Shown here in pieces: positions 20,601 to 28,552 of a stretch of 64,000 bases of DNA. The DNA is from JAZKFT01 sp965246935 (lineage in GTDB: Bacteria > Bacteroidota > Bacteroidia > Chitinophagales > Chitinophagaceae), in NCBI GenBank assembly GCA_965246935.1, contig CBDFGC010000001.1, positions 496,001-560,000 of the forward strand. Direction: 5' to 3'. The position numbers and the translations under genes are program-made. The notes under the pieces were generated by a model. The model made no database searches. It saw nothing but the letters and a program-made list of their open reading frames with translations, and was not told where the DNA came from. Each line of letters begins with the position of its first letter. The stretch's first letter is position 1.

Positions 20601-23600
20601 AATATTACCGGAGGTTGCATTATTCGTTCCGCTTATATTAACCGACATGGCAGTAACGGCAGAAGTTCCTCCGACCCAGTTCGTAAAACTATTCCCCAGT
20701 ATGGATTTCGAGGAAAGGCCTGCATCCGTATTTACCAGTCCATTCAATACGGTAGCCGCACTCACCGTAATATTCGAAAAATTATTATTGTTGATATTAA
20801 CCGTGCTGCCTGTTGCACAGGTAGCTGAACTTGTTAACAGGGTTACCGTTCCCCCGGCTTTTTTTGTATAGTTACCTGAAATAAAATTGTTGTTTACATT
20901 CTGTGAGCCCGCCGCGGGTACAATTACGCTATTCGTTATAAATGTAGTGCTCCCGGTTGTCTGAACATTCAGATTGGTAAAACTATTACCGGTGATTGAT
21001 TGAGAAAGTGTAGCAGCCGTATTTGAAATATACGTATTAGCCCCTGTACCATTACCTGCTGCATAATTAATATTCTGGATATTATTATTGCTGATGGACA
21101 GGCTTGCTACGGGTGAACCTCCTGCGTTATTAATAAATACCTGGGTACCGGAATTAGCTGCAGAATAGTTGACGGCTGCTGTGGTGCTGTTTCCGATAGC
21201 ATTATTGTTAATTTCAATCACATTAAATATAGCACCTGTATTCCGGATGGCATTATAAACGCTTGTTGTGGAAGCTATTGTATTACCGGTTAAAATATTA
21301 TTATTTATTTTTAAACTTGCAGAAGCACCGGTGTTTTGAATACCGTAAAACAAACCGGTAGTCATAGTTGAAGAGGAAGTATTATTTGCAAAATTGTTAT
21401 TGGTGATGGTTATTTCCGCTGTATTTTTAGCGGCGGTGTTGATACCTGTAATCCCACCGGTACTTACGGTAACAGCATTGCTCAAATGACTTATATTTTT
21501 TACGGTATTACTATCCAACTGTATAACTGAACCAACAGAAGTCCCGATTGATATCCCTGTTAAAGCGGTTTTAGTAGCTGTTGAAGTCGATAGTACCTGG
21601 ATACTGTTTGTTGCTGCTCCGGTGCCACTGCTTCCTATAATATTGTTATTGATCCTGGAAGGAGCTGTTGTGTTATTTACATAGATGCCGAGAAAAGTGG
21701 AAGGGGCAGGAGCTGCTCCGATATTTTTTATATCGATGCCGCCTACCTGGTTACGGATGACGGCCCCGCCGCTGCTATTACAATAAATTCCCCTGATAAA
21801 TGTAGTGTTTGAGCTTGTGGCGGTGCTTGTTGCTACAACAATAGATGAATTGATTGTGTTAGAACCAATCAGGTTTCCTTCTCCCGTGCCTGTGCCACCA
21901 ATATTAATACCCGATCCATTGGTTTCTATACCATAGAAAGCGGTTGAACTTGCCACAGTGGGAAAAGAAGTAATGTTGATTTTTGCAATGGTATTACCTT
22001 TTATATTAGACTCAGGTGTAGCGCTGCTGGTGTTTAATAAAATCCCCTGGTAAGAAAGGTTTCCTGCACTCGTAGCATAAGTGGCATTTGTACCTGCAGC
22101 AAGGGGCGCAGTTCCGCCAATATAGTTATTGAATATGGTATATCCTGATCCGCCTAATATCCTGATACCATGAAGCGTTGAAGCAGCTGCATAAGTAATA
22201 CTTCCTGCAATACTGCCATTATAAAAACTGTTACCGGAAATGGTCCATCCGTAAGAACCGGTGGACTTTATTTCCATACCTCTGTCACGGTAATTGTAAA
22301 TAGTATTATTTGAAATATTGTTATTTGAATTTTCGAAACCAGCTACATTGGTACCTGCTGAAAGGATATTTACAACAGAATTATTGGTCCCAACCGTTCC
22401 ATTAATAGTACAATACTCAACAAGGTTATTACTATTTCCTCCATCAAAAGTTGCAGAAGTACTAAACAACAGCACAGCGTTGGTGGCATTGGTAAAAGCC
22501 TCCATCGTGCAATACCTGATGGTGTTATTGGATGAACCGTTTAAAAAGGTAAATGCGGTTCCGGTTGTTCCTGAGGTATTTGTATTTCTAAAAGTCAGCC
22601 ATCTGCCGGCACCTCCGTCTATCTTCACCCGGTCCGCACCATTGAGGCGAATCAGGCCCCCTACTACGTCTCCACTGATAAGACGTGAAGTGGTGCCGTC
22701 AGGCTGAATAGTAAGTGTGTAGTTGCCCACCCCGGTTTCTGTCCATTCATTAAGGGCTTCAGTACCATTCTCCGAAAGATCAGAAGTAACATTAATAGTA
22801 ACATTCCCACTTAAACCCACATGATTGAGCCTTGCAAATAAACCACCGGCATTGGTAAGTGAAGTAAAAGTTTGGCCCGGGCCTACGTTGTAATTTCCCG
22901 ATAAAGCAAGATAAGATATCCCTGCGTACTCATCAGCGCCGATATCCGGTGCCGTACCTGTACCTGCATAACCAGCATTGCCCTGGCGAATATCATTGTC
23001 AAAGTCCAATGTTACGCCCGCAATATTGATACCCCCGCTTTTTACCCCGCTTGCTTTGGTATCATCCATGTGAAGATAATTAACAGAAGAGCCAACCGTG
23101 CTCAGAATTTTCCCTCCCGTTATTAAATCTTCACTGACAGATGCTGCATCCCTGGTAGCCATCCTTGTTTTGTAAGCCGCAAGCGTCTGATCACTATTGG
23201 TACCATCATAAAAAATAAGCCTGTTGGTACCGGGGGTACCAGCATAAAATAAATTGTTATTAGAAGCAGCACTATAGTTGGTTAAATTGTTACCCGACCT
23301 GCGATAAGTGACCGTTAAACCTGTTCCATTGGGAATAGATGCATTATAAATGATATTATTAATCATTTCTAATTTGGCCGTTGTACCAATAAGATTGATT
23401 GTGTGGTAAATACCGGTAGATCCAAAATTTGTTCCGCTTGAGACTGCATTCAGGTAGATAGAATTATAATAGACATAAAGATTAGATAGGAGTCCTGTAG
23501 AGATCAGGCTCATTCCCCTGACGGGGTCTGCAACGCTGGCTGCTGTGGCCCTGAGATCACCAATAATATTATTGCGGATTGTTATGGAATTACTTGCTGT

Positions 23601-25925
23601 TGACCCGGAAATTTGTATGCCATTTACACCGCCTAACGTAGCAATAGCATTACTGCCTGATGAAAGATTATATATTTTATTCCGGTATGCAGCTACTGTT
23701 GTTCCACCTGTTATAGTAATACCGTTTACTGTACCGGTAGTGATTGCGTTAGCCGTCAGCCCCGATATTGTATTCTCATATACATTAACGGTAGTACCTG
23801 CAGATATCCAGATTCCACTCACTGATAATAGGGTAGTAGCATTACCGGTAGTACTGCTATTAGCTGTTAAACCACTAATGGTATTCTGGTAGATATTTTT
23901 TGTAGTTCCGCCTGGTACGGCAATACCGGTAACGGTGGTGGAGCCTCCTCCGGTGGAAGAAAGGCCACTGATGGTATTGGAATAAATATTATCGTTGCCT
24001 GCACCAGTGCTGATACCGGTGATGTTTCCAGCACTGGTGATAATACTGATCAGATTATCAACCGTTGCATTAGTCGTGCCGGTAACATTAACTGTTAAAG
24101 CAATAATGGTTCCCGAACCTCCGGTCCAGTTACTAAATATATTTCCCTGGATCGTTTTTAAAGAAGATCCGGCATCTGTATTAACCCAACCGGCAATCGT
24201 AGCAGCGCCGGAAACAGTAATATTCGAAAAATCATTATTGCTGTTACTGATTACACTGCCTGTTGCATTGGTTGCGGTACTCGTAAATAATGTAAGGGCC
24301 CCGCTTGTTGCTGTACTTATCCTGGTAAAAGTTCCAACAATGGCATTGTCATCCACCACCTGGTTACCGGTCGCAGGTACAACAACCGAATTGGATATAA
24401 ATGTGATAGCGCCTGTTGTATTAATATTTAAATTAGTAAATGTGTTTGAACTGATAAACTGTGATAAAGTGGCGGCACTGTTTAATATATAAGTATTGTT
24501 AGCAGTAGAAAGCGCCGGATAATTAATCCCGGTGAAATTGTTATCGCTGATTGAGAGGTTCGCAGATGTTCCGCCTGCCGTATTGTATATACCGTTAAAG
24601 GCTACCGATGTGGCTGCACTGAAGGTAATTCCACTTATGATATTACTGTTAATATTAATAGTAGTACCAACAGCGCCATTATTATAAATAGGATAATATA
24701 AGCCGGTAGCTGTGGCGGCCGTTGAGTTATTGGTAAATGTATTATTGTTTATGGTTAAAAAGGCCGGCGTCGCTATATTATAAATACCATAAAAGCTACC
24801 GGTAGTAGCGGTAGCATAAGTACTGTTTGCAATTGTATTATTACTGATGTTTACCTCATTGCCTACCGCAGTTGATCCGGAGGCATTTTCGATGGCGGTT
24901 ATTACCTGGGTGGTAGCGCCGCTTTTCAGGGTGATGGTATTATTTGTAATATCAGAAGCAGCACTTGTTGCAGTATTTATATAAATGCCACGTAAAGTTG
25001 TTTCGTGGTTATTGCCAGAGCCGTTATTATTATTAATAGTATTATAGGAGATGTTAAGTCCGTATTGTGCCAATGTTCTGATAGCAACTGCCGGATTAAT
25101 TGCACCCGCTGCACCTCCAAAATTAATAATTGTATTGCCGGTAGCGAGGGTTGTTCCGCCAATATCATTATTCTGGTCCGCCGCTGCAAACGGTGAGGCT
25201 GCTGCATAACCTATTAATCCGATTCCTGTATTACAATTTTGAATGGTATTTGTGTAGAAACTATTATTTGAGTTGGTACCTGCAGCAGTAGTAGGCACCA
25301 GAACGGTAATGGCTGCGGCAAAAGTGGAGTTAACAATAAGAATACCCGTTGATCCATCAACCATAGGAGCAGTACCCGCCGCATTATTAATTTTATTAAG
25401 GGTTACTACGCAATTTGTAATGGTAATAAACTGGCAGCCATTTGAAAGACTTGCTTTGTATAAGGCATAACCATATTCCATAGTGGATGGATTGGTAGTA
25501 TTGGCGGCATTCTCTTTTAAGTCGATGCCATCAATGGTAACATAATCACTACCCACCAAACGCCAGATGCCATCCTGTGCAGCAGTAGCAGGGGTTCCTG
25601 TTCCACCAGTGTATGCAGTAATTAACGGATTAGCGCCGTTTATAGAAGGATCTTTCTGGAAAACAATAGTATTCGTTGCGGTACCTGTAGCTGTAACTGA
25701 TATGGTTCCGGCAATGGTTTCTGTGTAACCGGCCGCCACATTAAATATAACACCTCCCCCACCTACTCCTGAAGTATTCAATGAAGTGACAGCCGCTGAA
25801 ATGGTTGCATAATCTCCGGGAATGTTTTTTGTTCCGGTAAGCTGGCCAAATACAGCTGGCGGGCAGCATCCTAATAAGATAAACGTTAGAATGAAAAGAA
25901 ACGGGTAAGCTTTATTATTTTTCAT
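14604..25925 (-). CDS. Giant T9SS-secreted beta-helix surface protein (3773 aa), putative adhesin
   Basis: An uninterrupted 11.3-kb frame. A signal peptide (residues 1-28, with a Cys pair in LLGCCPPAVFG) is followed by three large modules: ~30-1000, ~1005-2140 and ~2140-3005. Each opens with a TFTSLTNAGGLF-like segment and is filled with Asn/Thr/Ser-rich beta-helix rungs (ISNNTIxN, GNxFxNxN), and each closes on a DIGADEYAG-like sequence (PDLGAYEFS in the third). The region ~3010-3200 resembles the WSGAVSSNWNTAANW domain of T9SS proteins. The last ~80 residues (FSVSIFPNPVKNGQVTI to the C-terminus) are a type A T9SS sorting domain, so export by type IX secretion is expected. It lies between pilin/chaperone and usher genes. 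A cell-surface adhesin role is inferred from architecture. Confidence 0.88.
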   Translation of the reverse strand: MKNNKAYPFLFILTFILLGCCPPAVFGQLTGTKNIPGDYATISAAVTSLNTSGVGGGGVIFNVAAGYTETIAGTISVTATGTATNTIVFQKDPSINGANPLITAYTGGTGTPATAAQDGIWRLVGSDYVTIDGIDLKENAANTTNPSTMEYGYALYKASLSNGCQFITITNCVVTLNKINNAAGTAPMVDGSTGILIVNSTFAAAITVLVPTTAAGTNSNNSFYTNTIQNCNTGIGLIGYAAASPFAAADQNNDIGGTTLATGNTIINFGGAAGAINPAVAIRTLAQYGLNISYNTINNNNGSGNNHETTLRGIYINTATSAASDITNNTITLKSGATTQVITAIENASGSTAVGNEVNISNNTIANSTYATATTGSFYGIYNIATPAFLTINNNTFTNNSTAATATGLYYPIYNNGAVGTTININSNIISGITFSAATSVAFNGIYNTAGGTSANLSISDNNFTGINYPALSTANNTYILNSAATLSQFISSNTFTNLNINTTGAITFISNSVVVPATGNQVVDDNAIVGTFTRISTATSGALTLFTSTATNATGSVISNSNNDFSNITVSGAATIAGWVNTDAGSSLKTIQGNIFSNWTGGSGTIIALTVNVTGTTNATVDNLISIITSAGNITGISTGAGNDNIYSNTISGLSSTGGGSTTVTGIAVPGGTTKNIYQNTISGLTANSSTTGNATTLLSVSGIWISAGTTVNVYENTISGLTANAITTGTVNGITITGGTTVAAYRNKIYNLSSGSNAIATLGGVNGIQISGSTASNSITIRNNIIGDLRATAASVADPVRGMSLISTGLLSNLYVYYNSIYLNAVSSGTNFGSTGIYHTINLIGTTAKLEMINNIIYNASIPNGTGLTVTYRRSGNNLTNYSAASNNNLFYAGTPGTNRLIFYDGTNSDQTLAAYKTRMATRDAASVSEDLITGGKILSTVGSSVNYLHMDDTKASGVKSGGINIAGVTLDFDNDIRQGNAGYAGTGTAPDIGADEYAGISYLALSGNYNVGPGQTFTSLTNAGGLFARLNHVGLSGNVTINVTSDLSENGTEALNEWTETGVGNYTLTIQPDGTTSRLISGDVVGGLIRLNGADRVKIDGGAGRWLTFRNTNTSGTTGTAFTFLNGSSNNTIRYCTMEAFTNATNAVLLFSTSATFDGGNSNNLVEYCTINGTVGTNNSVVNILSAGTNVAGFENSNNNISNNTIYNYRDRGMEIKSTGSYGWTISGNSFYNGSIAGSITYAAASTLHGIRILGGSGYTIFNNYIGGTAPLAAGTNATYATSAGNLSYQGILLNTSSATPESNIKGNTIAKINITSFPTVASSTAFYGIETNGSGINIGGTGTGEGNLIGSNTINSSIVVATSTATSSNTTFIRGIYCNSSGGAVIRNQVGGIDIKNIGAAPAPSTFLGIYVNNTTAPSRINNNIIGSSGTGAATNSIQVLSTSTATKTALTGISIGTSVGSVIQLDSNTVKNISHLSNAVTVSTGGITGINTAAKNTAEITITNNNFANNTSSSTMTTGLFYGIQNTGASASLKINNNILTGNTIASTTSVYNAIRNTGAIFNVIEINNNAIGNSTTAAVNYSAANSGTQVFINNAGGSPVASLSISNNNIQNINYAAGNGTGANTYISNTAATLSQSITGNSFTNLNVQTTGSTTFITNSVIVPAAGSQNVNNNFISGNYTKKAGGTVTLLTSSATCATGSTVNINNNNFSNITVSAATVLNGLVNTDAGLSSKSILGNSFTNWVGGTSAVTAMSVNISGTNNATSGNIIRNITSAGSVTGITTGAGNDNINTNTIDSLFSTGGTSTTVSGINVTAGTTKNVYQNTISNLKGNSITTGSVRGILISGGATVNFYQNKIYGLTADSLSSGTVNGIWISAGTTIKAYRNKIYDLSSASNVITGAVNGIQVSGATANLVCTINNNLIGDLRAPAAILADPIRGISVISTGVTSTTNIYYNTIFLNATAGGANFGSSGIYHLINPTATTSALKLIDNSITNISVPRGTGVTVAYRRSGNDLTNYDPASNNNMLYAGTPGAANLIFYDGANSDQTIAAYKTRMATRDAASISEDIITGSVFISTIGSSAGYLHIDQSKATALKGGGVNISTVTDDYDGDTRFGQTGYAGNGVAPDIGADEFAGLQFLPFTGVYNVGTGQSYASLTNSNGIFGKINSLGLSGNLTINISSDLAETGAEALNQWSETGAGNYTITIQPSAASARLISGNVLAGMIRFNGADRVKIDGGAGKYLTFRNTNTSGTTGTAFTFMNGATYDTIRYCTLEAYANATNGVVLFSISPVAASGNSNILAEYNNINGTVNSNTSLVSIYAAGTTGKENANIVISNNSIYNYRDRAIDITATGSTGWTISGNSFYNGDVTGTVNYPASSELHGIRISGGSGYSILNNYIGGNAAFASGTNAVYASTLGNLSYQGILLTTSMASPASIIKGNSIAKISLSATPVSAASNAFIGIETNGTGISIGGTSPGDGNIVGSNTGNGSVEVITSTASTSNTTIIKGINCLSTGGNVTGNQVGGFDINNNGTAPAPSMFTGIYVNNAIASAQVNTNIIGSAGSGAASNSIRVMPGSTALTNTLAGIELGDLVASPVQVNSNTIQNIANLSTTSSGSFTGIKNSASVSDAVVTISNNLIKNISSAANTNVNSTLYTGISSGSPSAISNDSISNISYAATGTVAQLRGIIVSGAFIHSISGNLLSDFSTASTRAAGIETSSPSAYTIAGILNIASVAGQEIYGNTLTNFLTSTTDATNTVIGGIGVTTAGASGNIYKNRINGFINSSTGTSTLPGLCGIIAASGTFNVYNNAIKLDNSTNANGLRIYGIHHFTVNKWNYYYNTVSISGTASGATARSAAFIRTVNGDLVIRNNIFVNTRTGTGSNYSISNRVAVPATNWSSAASNYNDLYSSTSGTTGEWGNGVNNTFAQWQSNSGGDANSVNSTVNFIASSYDLEPATSSNCSLDNAGTPITTPIVINTDLKGIGRNAVTPDLGAYEFSFVLSEAIWSGAVSSNWNTAANWQCGGIPTGTINVTIPGSLTNYPTINSGTFAVKNIVILSGGSVTVSGARLQIAGSISNSGIFTGTNGTIEMNGSAVQTIPATAFAGKTVNNLIINNTAGVTLADTLKLTNELTISNGALTTGGFLLLKSSATATARVAQITSGAGTPVIGNVTVERYIPGRRKYRLITSPVTTHTNTTLTSGQEAYSIWGNWQSSGNNNVANSGMFITGGSVADGFDSQTPNASLFTYDDVNRKFVGYTTANGKNTKYTPLKAGVAYYMFVYGDRTNTITTSSPKNTVIQATGTLLTGDQTYTTSSGIPLSGVTGRFTLLGNPFASPVNWATIPKTNLENTYWGWDPNLNSTGGYVTVLTNGSVTLQAPYSGSTGLDQYIQPGQGFFVRTAGPSPTLTIREQDKIPNFNGNAFRMTGAGDVISLIAINLQYANGSTNVLADGVLAAYGNAFSNNVGSEDGVKLANSTENIAILRDTTLLSIDAKQMPENNDTLFLNVSRLTKPQYTLQVFTEDMAGKGVQVYLQDRYLNTLQLLSLTDTNNIVINVNPGIAASVDVNRFRIVFRSAVIILPVTYTSIKATRKREEIQVTWEMAEQTGIQKYEVERASDAIHFMIAGQVRASGSNGRESYQWLDTNPLPGNNYYRVRAVQADGTFSLSKTVWVSMTTAPFSVSIFPNPVKNGQVTIRSEALAKGNYRLLLLNARGQQVISRELKHAGGLLNEMIYFNNVLPAGMYYLELRNGKLKYSQSLLVE
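16915..25830 (-). repeat. Three long diverged tandem modules inside the giant gene
   Basis: DNA-level similarity is evident between module 2 and module 3: the passage at 19081-19200 matches that at 22505-22625 over ~100 bases with scattered differences, an offset of about 3.4 kb. Modules 1 and 2 share end sequences too (around 19497-19560 against 22921-22990, and 19700-19800 against 23120-23220). Within each module shorter degenerate rungs recur. The pattern fits growth by duplication and unequal crossing-over. Confidence 0.75.
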
Positions 25926-26176
25926 TATTGGATTAATAGAAATGGAAATATTAACGATAGGAAATATCGTCTATTGAATAACCCAATAATCAAATAGTAA
26001 ATGTAAAAGCAGTACTGATAACTGTTCGCAACAAGTAAATTATTTGCGATAATCCGGAGACCTTATTAAAATATTCATACACGACAAAACAGGTATGAAC
26101 AGGATTTTTCGTTTTCATAGAATTGGTATTGTAGCAGTATGATAACCCACAGTATATATAAACCGTAAACCCGATA

Positions 26177-27049
26177 TCATTGCAGCACTAACTCTGTTTC
26201 AGCCATTTTTATCGATTTTGCGTCTGCCTGCGTGGTATAGGCAATGCGTAATCTCCCTTTGTGATAATCTATTCCTGCACTTTGATCCAGCAGTAAATGA
26301 AAATTTCTTACCGGGTTGGGTGTATACACTGCCAATCCTTTTGCAACACCTATCCGTTTTACAGCTCCCAGCATTGAAATATAATCTATTGATATATCTC
26401 CATATGCCGACATATTGCCCATCCGGTTGAAAGCCACCTGCAAGGTAGGTATGGAATCCTTTCCCCATTGCAATACCGGGTCAGACAATTGCACCTCTGT
26501 CGTTGAGGTTCCTACCCGGATAATTACCGGTATTGTAATGCCAAAAACAGCAACCAAGTTCACCGATATATTAGTCGAATCCTGATCTCTTTTTTCTTCG
26601 CCTAATGGTTTTTTATCAGGTTCCGAACGGAAGTAGATGTGTGACCGGTACTCTCCCGATGTCAGTTCAGCCGTATTAACAAGCTGTATTTTTACAGACT
26701 GCGCTTCATTAGGTGCCAGAACAATACTACGTGGGAAAAAACGGATATACTTGTTTGCAAAATTCTGACCTGAATCCGGCTGGCTGACTTTTTCTACACC
26801 TCCATCCTTATTCATCCTTAATTCTACTACAGAAATAAAATACCAGACGGTATCCTTACCGCTGTTAGCCAGGTTAAGGGTCTGTGATTTTTGGGAACCT
26901 TCAAAGACAATTCTTTTTGGAAACAACAATAAATCTCCCTGTGCTTTTGATTGCATAGAAGATAAAATCAAAACAGAGAAAAAGGCTATAAAGCAGTATT
27001 TCAGGTACCCGGGCAGAGCCGGATAACTGTTAGTTACGAAAGGAGGCAC
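26177..27049 (-). CDS. PapD-like periplasmic pilus chaperone
   Basis: About 290-residue exported protein with the Ig-like fold of periplasmic pilus chaperones: an N-terminal strand LLLFPKRIVFEG, then SQTLNLANSGKDTVWYFISV, then the RFFPRSIVLAPNEAQSVKIQL segment (Pro-Arg then 'L.PNE.Q.V', as in PapD 'P...L.PG..Q.VR'), and YRSHIYFR. A second domain follows from ~residue 160. The start is uncertain: the frame opens at a TTG at 27076 inside a perfect hairpin, so I place it at the downstream GTG at 27049, ahead of the signal peptide ending at SKAQG. It is between the DUF4402 pilin-like gene and the giant surface-protein gene. Role: folding and delivery of DUF4402 subunits to the usher-like protein (inference). 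Confidence 0.75.
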   Translation of the reverse strand: MPPFVTNSYPALPGYLKYCFIAFFSVLILSSMQSKAQGDLLLFPKRIVFEGSQKSQTLNLANSGKDTVWYFISVVELRMNKDGGVEKVSQPDSGQNFANKYIRFFPRSIVLAPNEAQSVKIQLVNTAELTSGEYRSHIYFRSEPDKKPLGEEKRDQDSTNISVNLVAVFGITIPVIIRVGTSTTEVQLSDPVLQWGKDSIPTLQVAFNRMGNMSAYGDISIDYISMLGAVKRIGVAKGLAVYTPNPVRNFHLLLDQSAGIDYHKGRLRIAYTTQADAKSIKMAETELVLQ

Positions 27050-27061
27050 AATTGGAATTTT

Positions 27062-27107
27062 AAAAATGATCAACAAAACACTGCTTCAGAAGCAGTGTTT
27101 TGTTGAT
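27062..27107 (-). terminator. Strong hairpin plus T-run after the pilin-like gene
   Basis: 27069-27107 is a perfect inverted repeat with 19-base arms around a single centre base, beginning 8 bases after the stop of the DUF4402 gene at 27115. On the minus strand it is followed by CATTTTTA. This is a rho-independent terminator or partial attenuator lying between the pilin-like gene and the chaperone gene. It would lower downstream expression or stabilise the pilin mRNA. Confidence 0.8.
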
Positions 27108-27114
27108 GAAAATT

Positions 27115-27633
27115 TTAGTTGTAGTTAACAGTAACAAACAAAGCACTTGCATTCGCTAATGCATTTGTATAAACACCTCCGGGTGCGTTAGCAGGTACAT
27201 TTAAGGTTGCTTTTACCTTCAGCGTTTTGCTGCCACTGGCTAAAGTGGTTGTTGTACCACCATCACAAATAAAGTCACTTACAGTTAGTGTACCTGTAAC
27301 AGATCCGGTAAGTGTAATAGGTGCTGCAGGAATAGCAATAGAAAAACTGCTGTTGCTTTCGCCGGTTACAGCAAATACGGCTGTTTTCTGGGTAGTGCTG
27401 CCTGCAGGTAAAGTAACGCCACCTGTTGCTACCCGGCCATCTGCATAATCTAAAACAACCGTTCCGGGTGTTCCGCTGGATGCAACGGTACCAAAATGCA
27501 TATCAGTGGTTTTACTGATTGCGATTGGGGTTACCAATACTGCCGTAGTACTTGCGTAAGCAGTTGTCTGGGAATGTACGTTTGTGGAAATGCCAGCTAA
27601 TAAAATAGCGGCGGCAATGATTTTTGTTTTCAT
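27115..27633 (-). CDS. DUF4402 protein, putative major fimbrial subunit A
   Basis: 172-residue secreted protein. A signal peptide ends at NVHSQ. The mature protein is small, Ala/Thr/Ser/Gly-rich and beta-stranded, with KTTDMHFGTVASSGTPGTVV, then VFAVTGESNSSFSIAIPA, then a single Cys (DFICDGGTT), then LKVKATLNVPANAPGGVYTN and a C-terminal LFVTVNYN strand. This is the DUF4402 pattern. Composition and size fit a structural pilin. It is the first gene of the locus and is followed by a strong hairpin, as expected for an abundant subunit separated in level from its assembly machinery. Function is inferred from neighbours; no homopolymer has been shown. Confidence 0.78.
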   Translation of the reverse strand: MKTKIIAAAILLAGISTNVHSQTTAYASTTAVLVTPIAISKTTDMHFGTVASSGTPGTVVLDYADGRVATGGVTLPAGSTTQKTAVFAVTGESNSSFSIAIPAAPITLTGSVTGTLTVSDFICDGGTTTTLASGSKTLKVKATLNVPANAPGGVYTNALANASALFVTVNYN

Positions 27634-28465
27634 TGAATATTTGATTTAGAATGCAATGATAGGCGTATTTGCGATACGAATAAGGGTCAATATTGTTCTT
27701 TCCAGCTCACAATTACATAATTTTTGTTAAAAGAAATGATGATATATAATGATGTTTGATTGATCATTTAATATGACGTTGGATGTAGTCTTTTCTTTAT
27801 CATCCTGTTCCGGGCAGTGCCTTATTCAATAGCATCAGTTTGCTATACAATAAAACGCCGTTGCAGGTAGAAATCATCTGTCATTCATTATTCAGTTACT
27901 TCGTCCCCTAATCAGGGAAGTTGAATCAGCTATTCTGCATTTTCCTTCTGTAAAGCCCAACTGTGTGCAGGAAATTCTCTACTAACAGGCCTTACTATAC
28001 ATACAAAAGGAAACGAATGCATCATGCGATCACACAGCAAAACAAAGCCGGGACTTATGTTATATTTTTCTTATTCTATCGTTTTAGTAAAAAAATGAGC
28101 CCGGGGCCGTCTACCCGTAATGAACTTATGAGCAATGCAGAACCAACAGAAAAAACCTAACATTATAAATACCCTGGTCAGGCAGCCGAATTAAGGCATT
28201 GCACTGATAGGGCTTCTGTACTACGGGTACATCCGGGAGAAGGACAGCCGCTGGTAGTACACGAAAAGTTTTGATAGCGTCTATCCGATACCCATCGTTG
28301 GGAAATGCCTGGCATTTTGTTGCATGTACATCTACCCGCCAAAACTTCCTAACGGAACGAAAAGCCAGCATTTGTTATTATCACCCGGTTGTGGGATGCT
28401 AATAAAGTTTTAATATGGCTACCTTGGTATCTGGTTTTTTTCAAAATATTACAGCTTCAAAACCC
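27634..28465. other. Long divergent intergenic region upstream of fimbria-like locus and secDF
   Basis: About 830 bases between the start of the DUF4402 A gene and the secDF promoter. No supportable gene is seen: the short open frames here lack family features and good starts. On the minus strand TATCATTG near 27655-27662 is a one-mismatch -7 box ahead of the DUF4402 gene. The length suggests extra regulation of the surface locus, but no specific operator was recognised. Confidence 0.4.
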
Positions 28466-28473
28466 TATATTTG
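28466..28473 (+). promoter_or_regulatory. -7 box for secDF
   Basis: TATATTTG is an exact TAnnTTTG match about 80 bases upstream of the secDF ATG at 28553. It supports a start at 28553 rather than the upstream ATG at 28415, which would lie before the promoter. Confidence 0.55.
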
Positions 28474-28489
28474 CAACCTTTTCAAAAAT

Positions 28490-28514
28490 ATGCCCCTCCT
28501 GAACGGAAGGGCAT
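28490..28514 (+). promoter_or_regulatory. secDF leader hairpin
   Basis: ATGCCCCTCC and GGAAGGGCAT can pair across a 5-base loop with one mismatch. The hairpin lies in the predicted 5' leader of secDF, between the -7 box and the start codon. A role in expression control is possible but not shown. Confidence 0.4.
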
Positions 28515-28552
28515 TTTCTCACAGTTTTATTTATTCAGAAACAACGTTTGTT

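Noticed and set aside
14782..25470. Many plus-strand open frames opposite the giant gene (for example 16309-16770, 20470-20871, 23995-24492)
   Set aside because: They run antisense to a repetitive Asn/Thr-rich coding sequence; their valine/proline/leucine-rich translations mirror the repeat and have no domain or start context.
14604..25925. CRISPR-like or minisatellite interpretation of the repeated DNA
   Set aside because: Repeats are diverged, variable in spacing and in one open frame coding for a beta-helix; there are no constant repeats with unique spacers.
28126..28371. Minus-strand 81-codon frame between the DUF4402 gene and secDF
   Set aside because: No recognisable motif, no promoter or coupling to neighbours; composition is like surrounding non-coding DNA.
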